Program-made: the position numbers and the translations under genes
NCBI RefSeq assembly: GCF_017591425.1
Contig: NW_024464918.1
Coordinates: 4,834,001 to 4,898,000, forward strand
Source: Ochotona curzoniae
Taxonomy: Eukaryota; Chordata; Mammalia; Lagomorpha; Ochotonidae
DNA length: 64,000 bases
Direction of reading: 5' to 3'
Notes under the pieces: model-generated
Told to the model about the DNA's origin: nothing
What the model saw: the letters and a program-made list of their open reading frames with translations, nothing else
Databases searched by the model: none
Shown: positions 22,738-34,530 of the stretch, piece by piece
Position numbering within the stretch: the first letter of the stretch is position 1
Layout of the letters: every line of letters starts with the position of its first letter

Positions 22738-22920
22738 GGCATACCCGAAAGTTCATAAGAAATGCTATTAAAAGAAGTTTATTTTGGTACAAAATTTGAA
22801 ATACATGTATAACAGGGGTCTTTAAACAGTCATGAAGATGTGTTTTATGAAAAAAAATACATGAATTTCAAAAATTGTGGCAAAATAAACTTAGCTTGTA
22901 GTTCTGTTTTTCCTATCCTG
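22738..22920. mobile_element. Palindromic MITE-like element
   Basis: Two 28-bp arms at 22775-22802 and 22865-22892 are reverse complements at 24 of 28 positions, and the match extends about 8 bp inward. The outer flanks (cgaaagttcataagaaatgc on the left, the right flank less clearly) look like further arm sequence. Similar single arms occur at about 44786-44868, 55265-55400, 60508-60600 and weakly 38250-38300. The structure fits a non-autonomous DNA transposon, but the superfamily is not assigned. No transposase frame is present. Confidence 0.6.
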
Positions 22921-23689
22921 CTCAATGCCATGGTACGTGAGTACCATGAATACTTATCACAAACTGGTCACTGTACGCTCACCATCTCCTAGTAAGCCTG
23001 TGTACACCTGTGCTTGGTCCTCTCCTGATTACTGTCAGCAGTTGGAGCAGGTTTGAAAGAGGAGAGGACAATCAGGTGACCCCAGCCAGCAGCTAAACCT
23101 GTGGACAAGTTAGGATTAGACCAGGGTCTTGTCAGTCAGGAGCATGCATCCCATGCAACTGCACAGCACTGAGGCCACCCTTAACCAAACAAGTAAGGAA
23201 AGAGTAATTCAGACACAAATGAATGGGGTGGGAGGTCTTCACGGAAGAGGAGGGAGTAACCTGAGTCAGAGCTCAGATGAAAAGGGAAACACAGACAAGG
23301 GAACAGTGTGGAAGTGCAAAGGGGAGACAGCATTTGGAGCCCGCAGTTGGTCTAGGGGAAGGCAGAGGGACACTGGGGGAGAGAGCCATGACAGGAGCTG
23401 GGAGGGCAGGAACCTGGGGTAGAGCGAGAGAGGGTGGGCTGGGGAGGCCAGGACTGCCAAGTGCAGTGGCTGAAAGGACAGCAGGGGCAAGAGGCCCCAC
23501 TGCAAAACAGCAGGGGCTGCTCCAGGGAGAAGGGATGGTTATATTTCCAATTCTGCAGCACAGCCATCATTACAAAGATAACGAAGATACTTAAAAGTTA
23601 AATTATGCTGCTCCTCCTATGTCCCCTATATCAATTGTTTTCTTACAGTTTTTCAATTTTTTCCCAAATGCAGATATGTATTTACATAC

Positions 23690-24135
23690 TTAGACCAACA
23701 GGGTAAATAATTTTATGACATGATTCACCAAGCATCTGAATGTGAACATTTTCTTTGTTTTCAATAATTACTATTTTTCTGTTAACGTAAGACAGATATG
23801 CCATGGTTTATATTTTTTCTACTGTCAAGCATTCACTTTTTCAACATATTTATGTGGAACTATTATCTCTACATACATAGCTTTCTTTCCTGTTCTATTA
23901 TTGCTTTAAATTAAATTTCTCAGAGTGAGGCTACTGGGTCAAAAAAACATAAATATTTGCTATGTTTCTACAAATGCACTGCAAAATTATTTTCCCAAAA
24001 GGATACTAGTTTTCTGTTGCAAATGGTATTCAATTGCACCGGTTTCCTCAGTACTCTTCCAATACTGAAAAAATTATTAATACTGTTTCCCTGATTCAAT
24101 AACTACAAAATACTTTCTTATGCCCATTTTTGAAG
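23690..24135 (-). mobile_element. Ancient L1 fragment, antisense
   Basis: The segment follows the reverse complement of an old L1 3' ORF2 region: 'gtgaggctactgggtcaaaa', 'cactgcaaaattattttccc', 'ggatactagttttctgttgc'. Strongly diverged. Confidence 0.6.
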
Positions 24136-24854
24136 TTCATTCTTCTGAAGGTGTGTGGAGACAGGCATTTCCTGTATGGACTGCCATCATGGTCCCAAGG
24201 CTCCACACACTAGGCCATCAGCATCCCCCAGCATTTCTACACTGAAGCCTTAATACTTTCCATGTTGATCTGTCGGACTGCTGTGCAACATTGAACTTTC
24301 CACACAGCTATGACCACACTGTGGTGTAGTTCTACAGGTAGTCTCACTTCAATGAGTAGTAAGGTTTGAATGGTGTATACAGGAAGAAGCAGCTAAAATG
24401 AATCCAGCAGGGAGAATGAGGAACTTTAGGATATGGCTGTGTTCAATGAAAGAACTTATGTGACCACCATTTGGAGGCAATCAACAGAGCTTTGCATTCA
24501 GATCACGGATTCAGTCTAGTCGCTTCCATATGACAGGCTGGACTACCAAAAACTGGACAGAGTGCTCCAATTCTGCAACTTCCCTAGCAGAGATCTAATT
24601 TATGTGATGAAGGGCACAGGACACCATTTCAGAGCTTAGAGAACTTCATAGTAGGAGGGTATGGTGCCAGACCCAGAGCAGGACTGGGCCCACAGTGGAT
24701 GGCAAAGGCATTAGGGCAGAGGACAAGGAAGGAGGAATTGGGGCTTGAAAGAAATCCTGAGACGAAAGGATAGTTCAGTGTAGGGGGAGCCAACAAGGGG
24801 AACATCCCTGCTCTTCATAAGAATGCTGTATCCTCATGCAGTCCCTACCCTCTC

Positions 24855-24990
24855 TCCTGCACTTTACTGATGAAGGAACCAAAACCCAGGGAAGAGATGC
24901 AAACATCACCTAAGGTGGTAGGAGGTGCCACAGGGACATGAGCTGGCATCTATCCTGAGCTCTGTTCTTCACCACCACACTCTGCTGGTG
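24855..24990 (-). repeat. MIR remnant
   Basis: Reverse MIR order: 'tactgatgaaggaaccaaaa', 'tcacctaaggtggtaggagg', 'acatgagctggcatct', then 'ctctgttcttcacc'. Confidence 0.6.
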
Positions 24991-26064
24991 CCCAGGGGCT
25001 GAGATAAGCTGCCCCATCTATCAGGCTGCCAGAGGCACATCCACAGTGAGTTAGGGCAAGGGAGCCCAGGAATCCTAGAAACGCTAACCTCTTGGCTGAT
25101 CCTCAGCTAACCCTCCAAACCCAGTTTCCTTGGAATATTTTCAGTGAAAGCAACATTTTATACTTGTTCTAAGAAGGACCTTCGCTTAGTGCACAAAAAC
25201 GAAATGTTTAAGTGTTGGCTAATTCCGAGGTTGTTCTCAATGGCCATTAGGCTGAACTTTAATGAAATTAAGATCCATTAGGGAGGATTTACAAAGACAA
25301 AGTTCCAAGAGCCAAATCCATTAGCACCAGTTACAGATCCTTAGCAGGTAATGAACCACTGCCCACAGAAAATGGACTCTGTTCTACGGGGTCAAGGGAC
25401 AATGCTCTAGTAAGGTTCTATCAAAATTGTGATTGCTATCACAGTTACAAAGAACCCATAAACACCCTGCAGGTTCTTCACAGGTTGTTAAAGATGTGCT
25501 CCTGAAATAGCCAACTCCCTTCCAGACAATCCAAAAATGCATGTTTCTGCAGAAAACACATACCTTTCAACATGATGTGACAAATGATTCTATGTAGAGT
25601 CATGGTTAGAATCATAAGCTCTGGAGGGAGATGGCTATGGGTCACTTTAGGCAGATCACTCCCTCTTGCTTTCCCCTCCTGCTAGACCATGAGTCCAACA
25701 GTTCTTGCCTTAGATGGTTCCAGTATGTAGTAAAGGCTGCGTACGAGTACAGGCCAATGCTGTCTTTCAGGCATTGTTCTGGGCAGATACCGTGAGGCAG
25801 CCAGTTGTTAAATGTTACAAGTGGCAAACAAGGCACAGCCCATTTCATGTTGTCATGCTCTCTGACTTTAAAAAAAAAATCCATATTGCTAACCTTGATC
25901 TGCTCTGTCAGATTTTATTGTATGACTGATTATTTTGTATATAACTTATGTGTGCATATATACATTAAATACATATTCACCAGAGAAACAGGTACAACCA
26001 GTATGAATTTGCTGTATGAATCTTAGCGATAAAGAATGTCACATGTTAACTGCTCCTTCATTTA

Positions 26065-26250
26065 AGTCAAGCTCTAAAGCAGGTGTGTCTGGGTTCACAG
26101 CCTGGCTGGGATTTCAGACAAATCACTCAGTCTTTCTGTGCTTCATTTGCCTCACACGTTAAGTATATATATGTGTGTCTGTCTTGGACTTGTTGCAAGG
26201 ATTGAATTATTTATCAAAATCATTTAGAATATTTAGAATATATGAAATAG
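26065..26250 (+). repeat. MIR remnant
   Basis: MIR order: 'gtgtctgggttcacagcctg', 'cagacaaatcactcagtctt', 'tgtgcttcatttgcctcaca', 'gttgcaaggattgaattatt'. Confidence 0.75.
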
Positions 26251-26345
26251 GGCACATGTCTCTTGCCCTGGTGGCCAAGAAACTGTCTCAGTCACTCTGG
26301 GGCATCCTCCTCTGTGTCATGACACAGTTCAGAGGACTTGTCTTT

Positions 26346-26655
26346 TTTTTTTTTTTTTATTGCAAAGTCAGATACACAGAGAGGAGAGACAAAGAGGAAG
26401 TTCATCTGTCTGTTGATTCACTCTCCAAGTGGCCGCAATAGCTGGACCTGAGCTAATCCCAAGCCAGGAGCCTGGAGTCTCCTCTGGGCCTCCCACATGG
26501 GTGCAGGGTCCCAAGGCCATCCTCGACTGCTTTCCCAGGCCACAAGCAGGGAGCTGGATGGGAAGTGGGGCTGCCGGGATTAGAACAGGCACCCATATGG
26601 GATGGCAGTGCATGCAAGATGTGGACTGCAGCTACTAGGCCACAGTGCTGGGTCT
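26346..26655 (-). mobile_element. C-type SINE
   Basis: Reverse-oriented copy with a long T tail at its left end and an imperfect duplication (gaggact..tctt) at about 26332-26345 and 26656-26668. B box complement near ggattagaac. A short deletion removes part of the 'aaggccttggg' region. Confidence 0.93.
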
Positions 26656-26739
26656 GAGGACTCATCTTTATATCCTTTGCCCTTCTGTGGACACAGTAGG
26701 CTACTACCAAGTTCTATCTATCCCAAGCAGACGCTCAAG

Positions 26740-26850
26740 TTTACTGATCCAACAAACTTCCAGGAGCACCCACCACAGCTCAGACATTGCAGCAGGTGCT
26801 AGGCACACAGCAGGACAGGCAAGAACCCCTTCCTTCAGAAAATTTCCCAT
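26740..26850 (+). repeat. Fragment of the old mosaic repeat (5' part)
   Basis: 'caggagcacccaccacagct... caggtgctaggcacacagca' matches the beginning of the family described at 7010. Confidence 0.5.
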
Positions 26851-27664
26851 GAAGCAAGACCTCTGGGCTAGAACTAGCACTGGGGCCCTCCCTTGAACTG
26901 TGACGGGGAAGAACCATCCCTCAAATATTCTGAAATGATTCTCATCTCAGCTTCAACCCACCTCCTGGACCGAGTTCAAGTAGATGTTTGCCTCCTGATG
27001 GGGACTCCCAAGCTCCAGTCTGTTCACAGTCTTAGCAAATGCCTCCCCAACAATCAAGCACTTTCCCCTTCAGCCTCTCCCCTCCCCTGGACTGCAGTAC
27101 CCCCAAGAAAGCCAACATGTGGTCCTCAGAAATCCAGAAACCAACACACCTCCCCCATGCCAAGAAGCTGTTAGGACAGAGAGAACACAACCTCAAGGTC
27201 ACCCCCTTCAGGAGGGGAAACCAAAAAGCAAGCCACACTCCCAAACATGTCTTCACCCAGGGCCATCACCCAGGCTCATCTCCCAGTCCCAGGCAGGTTA
27301 TTCAAATGACGTCCACAGAGCCGGGCTGAAGGGAGAAGGGTATGTGAGCCTCCAGGAATGATGTGGCATTTGGACCTCAGAGATGGTGGAAGAAAGGAAG
27401 AAGCCAGAGGGAAGGTGACAACCACTGGGAAGTTACAGGATCCTGAGACTACTACTGCAGCAGGGTACAGAAGCCAGACTTCAAATGATCAGAAGGTCTA
27501 GGAAAACCAAGATCGCAGCTTAGGAGGAGAGGAGCAGAGAATGAGCACCCAGGTCAAGAGGAGGTGAGGACCCAGGAAGACACTCGTGTCCAACAGCTCC
27601 ATGGAAGCAGTGAGATGGAATAGTGGAGTCCGAACTAGCACTGGGAGCTGAACACAAGTGTTCC

Positions 27665-28080
27665 ATTTACCTACTGGTGCATAAAATTCAGTGGCTCAGA
27701 AAAAATATCTTTTATTTTACTCATAATTCTATAGATCAGGAAACCAAACAGAGCTCAGATGAGAAGTTCTCGTGTTCAGCTATATTCACCTGGTTGGAGG
27801 GCTAGGATGGACAATGCCAGAAGGCTACACCGCTTGGCTGCCACCTCGATTCAGCTCCTTCATATTAGCCTCTTTCCTCCCTGTGGCTGCACTGAGCTTC
27901 CCACAGTAGTGGTCTCAGAGGAGCTGGTGATATGTGGGATGGTGGGGGCAATGAGAAAGCTTTCCCAGGAGGGAAAGCAGATGCTGGAAACCCTTAAGGC
28001 CTGGTCTTGGAAAGCTCTACTGGATCACTTTCACCACATTCTGCTGGTGAAAACAGGCCAGGGCCACACTCTTCACCTCA
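27665..28080 (+). repeat. Ancient interspersed repeat, family not fixed
   Basis: Blocks such as 'aaattcagtggctcagaaaa', 'attttactcataattctata', 'cttaaggcctggtcttggaa' and 'ttcaccacattctgctggtg' have the order of an old mammalian LTR- or DNA-type repeat. The class cannot be decided by eye. Confidence 0.4.
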
Positions 28081-28289
28081 CAAAGGGGTACTAGTAAGTT
28101 CCCATTCTAGAGCATGCAGAATTCTACAACTCTAATATGTTCCTATTCTAAAGACATCGTTGTCACTAGATTTGGAAATGCCATCTGCCCCAGGAGGAGA
28201 GAAGAACTGGAGCTGACACTCATGGTAGTATACTGTGTATATGAGGATACGAGGTAAAACAGCCATTCATGTTACAAACTACACAGCAA

Positions 28290-28575
28290 TTTAACATATT
28301 ACATACAACACAGCAATAAATAAAGTTCTTGCTCTTGTGGAACTCTGACATTCTAGTGCAGATTCTGATTGTTAAGTGATGAAGAGAAAGCAGAGGACAG
28401 AAATGGGAAAGGACTGCATGGGAGCAGGGAGAAGACCGGTTTGGGACAGTATGGTCAAGGAAGACCTTGGTATATCTCAGGAGTTATAAAGAGGCAAATA
28501 CAGTAACAAAAGGGAGAATGAAAGGCAAGAGTCAGATTATCAAAAGCCTTATAGACATGGGTAAATGAGATTGAT
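28290..28575 (+). repeat. Fragment of the old mosaic repeat
   Basis: Family order: 'ttcttgctcttgtggaactc', 'gacattctagtgcagattct', 'atggtcaaggaagaccttgg', 'caaaagccttatagacatgg'. Confidence 0.55.
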
Positions 28576-29364
28576 TTTTTTTTTCCTAGTAACACAAAGT
28601 CAACCTTTCATTTAGCCTGCTGTCTAGACAAATGAGGCTCACTAGCCAAATTATGCCCCCTGCTTGCCCAGAGGAAGTGAGGAAGGGAGAGTATAAAACC
28701 CTCTATACCCTCTAATTCAGCCCCAGAGCATTGGGCTTCCATACTGCCAGGGGCTGGTGTCTTTCCTATAGGTTTGAAATTACAGAGACTAGAAGATACC
28801 AAAGTTTTCTTGAGAGGAAAAAAAAAATAAGAATTCTGCATAGCTCCAGATGGCTTTGTAAATTAAATTAAACCCACAACTGGCCCAGGAACTTTCCCCA
28901 TCATAATCACATTATTGATCATTAACATTTAAAGAGGCTGTAAACAGACGACTGGACATTACAATAAATGATCATTGTCCACGACGCAGGTTCCATGAAT
29001 CAAGTGTCCCCGGAGCCTTCTGAGACTGTCTGATGCTGTAATTCAAAGGGAGGATGTTGCTCTGCTCTTTAGACCATGGGCTACAGTGAGGGCAGGAATG
29101 AGGGATAACACATACATATGCACAAAAAAGCAAACCCTACATTATAGATCTCTGATGCACAGAATTAAAAATTCTGTTACCACTCCCTTAGTGCTCCCAA
29201 GGCCCCTGCTTTTTCCAGTCACATGTGGTCTCTATCTTAGCATGATTTCCAAACCCTACAGAGTCTCCTGTCTCCTATCATTCCTCAGGGGCAGTTGCCC
29301 TGAGCAACCTGCACCCTGCACTCAGACAGGCCAGGCTCTGAGGCTTCAGCAGTAACAGCAGAAA

Positions 29365-29560
29365 GACAGTTTATTAAGTGTTTGACCCCACCTGCCCTCT
29401 GTCAGGTCAAGTGCACTGGGCACCATCAGTCTGTTTGCAGATGACACAGACATAGCTGTAATTTGCTCAGCATCACACAGCAGTCACAGGCAGAGGCCAG
29501 GTTTAATCTAGGATTTGTGTAACTCCAGAGCCCAAACGCTTGGCAGCTCCCTCTCCTGAC
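29365..29560 (-). repeat. MIR remnant
   Basis: Reverse MIR order: 'tttgcagatgacacagacat', 'tgctcagcatcacacagcag', 'aggccaggtttaatctagga', 'actccagagcccaaacgct'. Confidence 0.7.
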
Positions 29561-29599
29561 TCTCTTGATTGCCTTGGAATAGCGTTCATGATTCAAAAC

Positions 29600-29845
29600 A
29601 GAAATCCCTCCCCCAACAAGCCTTTCCCTACCACCCCTCCGCCTCCTAGCTGGGCTGGGTGCCTCTTCCCTGCTGTTTAGTGTATCCCTGGCTAACCCTG
29701 TGACAGCACTCTTGGGACTATTTTGTGCCTATCAGACTGCCTTCCCAGTAGGGTTGGGGAGCCCTGGGACACAGGACAATATGGACCTCTGTGTTCCTGG
29801 TATCCAGCTCAGTGGAACCTTGATGAATGAATGAACAAATACAGA
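29600..29845 (+). repeat. L2 3' end
   Basis: L2-type order: 'agctgggctgggtgcctctt', 'gtgacagcactcttgggact', 'cctctgtgttcctggtatcc', ending in 'gatgaatgaatgaac', the characteristic L2 tail. Confidence 0.65.
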
Positions 29846-31474
29846 TAGAGATAAATTTGAATGTGGGTAAATTTGACTTTAAATATTTCACGTCTCATAG
29901 AACACAGCTTCTGTTCCTGAAGAATTTGAACATGCTGAGAAAGACCAAGAGTTTTTTTATTTGCCATGGATTGTCATATAGCAGCAATCCAAGTAGGACC
30001 CAAATTGACCCAGTCCATCACAAGATCTCCTGTGTACACCATGGCATGAAAGTTGGTTCCTGAGGCCAAAGAACATGGCTTCCTCTTCACACAGCAAAGA
30101 CAACAGTTCAGGGAACCCTGACACTGAACGCTGTATCACTGCATCCTCTTTACCATCTCAAGTAGGGAGACCAGAGTTCACCTGCATGACCGACACGTGC
30201 CTTCACCAGATAGCCCTTCAGTGTTTGGGATGCGGCAAATTCCTCAAAGAAGTGAAGGGCACAGGTGCGACTGTCCAAACGGGAAGCCCAGGGTGGCAGA
30301 GTGGGCCCAGGGCAAAAGAAACCAACATTTATGAGGGTCTTGTCTATGCCTGTAAGTCCCCTGTGAAGTAATAAACCCGCAGGGCACTAGAGGGTACAGA
30401 GAGGCAGTGTGAATCACAGGATTGGGGAGTGGGAAGGGGAACCCTCAAAAGTGCTTACTGTGCTGTACAGGTGCAGAATGGTTGTGGCTGTGGGAGAGAG
30501 AGGAAATTCTTCAGTCTATACACCCCACTGGATACAAGTGCCCAGAACCACAGGATGACAGAGCTTGAACTGTCTATATTGGGTATTTACTAGTCAGATG
30601 GATGCTACAAGGTGAAAGAACAAGAAAATACAACTAGTTTTTAAGGAAAACATGAGAGAAAATTTTCCAGAAGGAAATCTGGACTAGACCTAGGTGTAGG
30701 GGGGCCTGAGCAAGAGTTTTGAGATGGTCCTTGGGCACTCCACAATCTCTCTTCTTGAGGGCCAAGATGAATTATGTATAGAAAACTAAGAGTTTATGTC
30801 TGGGATCTTTCACCTTTCTCCACTGAGAGAGGCTACCTCATGTACCCAGATGGAGGTAAAATGAAATAAGAAGAGTAATCTTCCACCTCAGATTATCGGA
30901 AGCAGAAATGTGCAGGCCTGAACCCAGGCGGAAAGCAGCTGTGGAGCATGGCAAGGCACGGCTTCACCCTGGGTGTCAGTCCCAGGCACTCTGCCAGGGA
31001 ACTGCTCTTTCAGATGGGGGAAAATCGATATGCAGAGAGAGCTGCATTTCTGAAATCAATGGACAGATGCCTAGAGACCAGAACTGTGGAGAACAAATAG
31101 ATGCCCACATGTTAAGGAGGCATCAAAGTTCAGAAGAATTCAGCAGCTAACAATACCTGGGACCTCCTGGCCCCCAAGGGAGCTGCAAGAGAAAATCAGC
31201 GCCTGAGGGCAGGGCAGCAGATGCAGGGCTGTTCCCACATGGCAGCAGCATGTACCAGATCAAGAGGCTTCCCTGCACAGAGTCACAGATCTACAGCAGA
31301 GATGCAGACACACAGCACAGGCTTGGCCTGGGTTCTGGATAGGCCCACCCCAGCTCTCACGAAGGGGGAGTAAGGAGCTGAGGTCCTGCACTGGGTACAT
31401 TCAGTAACAGGAAAAATGACCTGAGTCGAATACAGGTGTCTGCACTAAATAGGAATACATAGGAAGAGGCTCTC

Positions 31475-31477
<3 letters not shown>

Positions 31478-31507
<30 letters not shown>

Positions 31508-31667
31508 AAGGAGGGTAGGAAAGTAGGAAAGGAGAGAGAGAGAAAGGAAGAGGGGAGAGAAGAAGGGGCGAGGAAATGGAAGGGGAAACAGAAGGGGAGG
31601 AGAGAAGAGGAGGGAGGGGAAGGGAAGGGAAGGAAGAGGAGAGCAGAATGGAGGGGAGAGGAGGAGA
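31478..31667. repeat. Poly(A) run followed by about 160 bp of polypurine
   Basis: A28 at 31478-31505 is followed by almost pure A/G sequence (gaagg, gggag and aggaa units) with a handful of pyrimidines. It is the longest strand-asymmetric tract in the window. On the + (sense) strand it gives a purine-rich pre-mRNA segment. Confidence 0.95.
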
Positions 31668-32729
31668 CCCAACTATCCCTGCCATCCAATCTGAAAGAGC
31701 CCAGATGATTTTGACTGGGGACTTAGCAAGCTTCCCAAGCACAGGGACCTTGTCCATTGGGGTCTTCCATGCATGGTGTCAATAGCCACTTGACATACAC
31801 CCTGAGCAGCGGAGGGCAACTGTCAACCTGTAGGACTTAGCACCTGGCAACACCTGGAACATTTAAACTCCACACATATTACTTCTAATTCTTGAACCAA
31901 TGACAATGCCATTATTTCAGCACTTATGACTCACTACCAAAATATTGGCAATAGTAACATTTCATAAGTTTGGAAATTTAAAAATTACAGCTTAAAATCA
32001 GTGACACTAAATCTTGAGTATATTTTAATTATAAAATAATTTGTACAAAATAGGTTTTACAGAAACCAGCATTATAATGCAAATTCAGAATAACCAAAAT
32101 TATTTTAAAGTATTACTATTTAAAAAATTACATAAATGTAAAATATGGAAGTTTTTAAAGCAAAGGATATCAAATATGTTACTGTTGAATTTTCAGCAGA
32201 TTTCTCTGCAAAAAATATTTGGAAAATTTGGAATCATTTATAGACAGTTCTAAGTAAATTCTCAATATTTCCCTCTGGTTCCTTCATCTGCTTGCAACTG
32301 ACTGTTCTGACAATACAGAAAATCTCTTTTAAAAATGTGTGAGTATCCCTACTCCACCCTACCACAACTCCACCAACCTACCTACAGTTTTTATGTTGCT
32401 CTAAAGCTGTGCTTTATGTTTGAAGAAAACATGTGCCTTTTCCCTTTAGCTACGGTGTTCTTGTGTTGAGAACAACATCTTTGAATGTATGCTGGGTTGG
32501 TAAAGCCTTCGAACTGGAGGAAGAATTATTCTTACAAGAATAACTTGATTTTTAATGATCATCACTTCTTCCTCTATATAAGAATCATGGGTAATTTAAA
32601 AAATTAATGCACGATAGAAGTGATTTCTATTTCTTACTTCTGTTTCAGAAATATTATACCACCAACAATGAAACAGCATTTTGGGACTTAAAAACTGAAC
32701 CATGAACCAAAACCTGGGACTGCATTTTT

Positions 32730-32900
32730 TAAGTCACTAGAACTCCCCCAGGTACTCATGACTGCGGTCATTTTACATACAGAGAAACGAAGCCAAAAGT
32801 TAGGCTGCTTGATCCCTCACTAGTTGACAGCGCAGCCAGGACCGACACCCAGGCAGGCTGACCCCAGCGCTCATGTCTGTTCCTGACACCATGACACTGG
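32730..32900 (-). repeat. MIR remnant
   Basis: Reverse MIR order: 'gtcattttacatacagagaa', 'gatccctcactagttgacag', 'cagccaggaccgacacccag'. Confidence 0.75.
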
Positions 32901-33524
32901 GTACCTGAGAAATGGCACCCCAACCACCAGGAAAATTGGTTAAGCTATGGAAACACCTTGAGCAATTGTTCAGTCAGATTTTAAGCCCAGGCAACTGTGT
33001 GGAACCCACAGCTCTTTCTAGGAAGATTCCAGTATCCCGTGGGATTTGGCAAAGGGTCTGAGATCTTAATTAGGTCTTTCACAAAAGTGTTTTTTTTTTT
33101 TTTAATGGAGTCAGAAGTTTTCAAAGCTGTAAATCTAGGCATGAGTGGTTTCCAGGTTAGCCTGGTCTTGGCAAAGTGAAAATCAGGAAGTTGATCCATC
33201 ATGAAATCAATTCAATCACTAAAACTTACATCTATATGTGGAAAAAAGGCTGGGATTGCATCGTGGGCATGTGGTTCACTCGTTTAAAAGGAAGAAGCTG
33301 CCAAGAAAATGCACTGTCCCTCTCTTTTCATAAAACTGGTTTTTATACCCAGTGCCATGTAACTGACAAGCAGTTGTAAAAGTAGCAAGAGATGAAAACT
33401 CTGGAAGCATCTTCAGTGGTGACAGCCCTGACCTCTCGTGGGCCTAGGGAGAGATCACAGGGGTCCCCTGCGCTCTGGCAAGCCTGTTGATTTTAAATGT
33501 TACTTGTGGAAATACAACAGTTTA

Positions 33525-33603
33525 AAACAGGATCTTTGAAATCAGTCCAGGCCCTGTCATAATCACTTTTGTGGTTGGTTGTAGACAAGTAATTTTTAAA
33601 AAA
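33525..33603 (+). repeat. MIR, left half, interrupted by a SINE
   Basis: 'cctgtcataatcacttttgt... ggttgtagacaagtaat' is the 5' half of a MIR. The 3' half resumes after the SINE, at about 33966. Confidence 0.6.
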
Positions 33604-33612
33604 TAGGAATAT

Positions 33613-33956
33613 TAGGCAAGTGTTGTAGCAGGGTATGTTAAACAGCCTCTTAGATAGACACTTTCTTGGTTTCAGTCTGGCTATTCTGTGCTTCGGATCC
33701 AGCTTCCTGTTTACATACCAGGAGGCAGTAGATGATGGTTCCTGCCACCCACACGGGAGACCCCAAGGGAGTATCTGGCTCCTAGCCCCTGGCTCCTGGA
33801 TCTGGCCCAGGACTGACTATTGCAGGCATGTGGAAAGTGAACAAATGGGGGAAAGTTTTTCATTTGTCTCTCCTCCTCTTTCTGCCAGCCTGCCTTTCAA
33901 ATAAACAGATAAATGTTTAAATAAATTGAATTAAATACAAATATAGCCAGTTAAAT
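33613..33956 (+). mobile_element. Old C-type SINE inserted within a MIR
   Basis: Diverged + strand copy: 'gcaagtgttgtagcagggta', 'cctgccacccacacgggaga', 'ctggctcctggatctggccc', tail 'cctttcaaataaacagataa'. A possible 9-bp duplication, taggaatat, occurs at 33604-33612 and 33957-33965. Confidence 0.85.
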
Positions 33957-33965
33957 TAGGAATAT

Positions 33966-34090
33966 AACAATAGCCCCTCAGGGAACTCATGTGAGAGCTA
34001 AGTGATACAATGACTGTTACGCCCATAGCCTGGAACAAAATAGATGTTCAACATATATTAGTTATTTCTTATTATATTTGTGTAAATATT
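33966..34090 (+). repeat. MIR, right half
   Basis: 'gagagctaagtgatacaatg... catagcctggaacaaaatag... atgttcaacatatattag' continues the MIR begun at 33525. Confidence 0.6.
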
Positions 34091-34394
34091 TTCAATTAAT
34101 GTTACTTAATTGCAGTATACAGTGCATATAGCAATCAAATTATCCTCATCTAACCCATAAGATAATCCTCAAATCCCATTTTAGATTCACACCTTGACCT
34201 TCCGCACAAGAACACAGGAGCCCAATAGTTTAGTTTTCATCCCCTCTCCTTGTCTGTCTTTTAGTAAAGATCTGGAGACAGTTAAGCGTACATCAGATCC
34301 TGAGTAACAAGGGACTTGTTATATTTAGAAACTATTCTGGGATGATGAATCACAGCAACATTATGAAGCAAAATCTTAAGACTACTTAGAAGAG

Positions 34395-34530
34395 CGTTCA
34401 GTTTATCAGTCACTCAGTAGAAGTTTACAGAACACCTATTATGTAAAAGGCAAGGCTGCTCGCTCTGGATGGTGCAGCTGGCTCCTTTAAGGACCTGAGA
34501 GACAGCAGGCAAGATCCTGTGTAAACATGA
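34395..34530 (+). repeat. Fragment of the old mosaic repeat (5' part)
   Basis: 'acagaacacctattatgtaa... aaggcaaggctgctcgct' and 'ctttaaggacctgagagaca' match the beginning of the family described at 7010. Confidence 0.45.

Noticed and set aside
31357..31757. Ser/Phe/Pro-rich frames on the - strand
   Set aside because: Translation of the polypurine tract; the same happens at 47191-47702.
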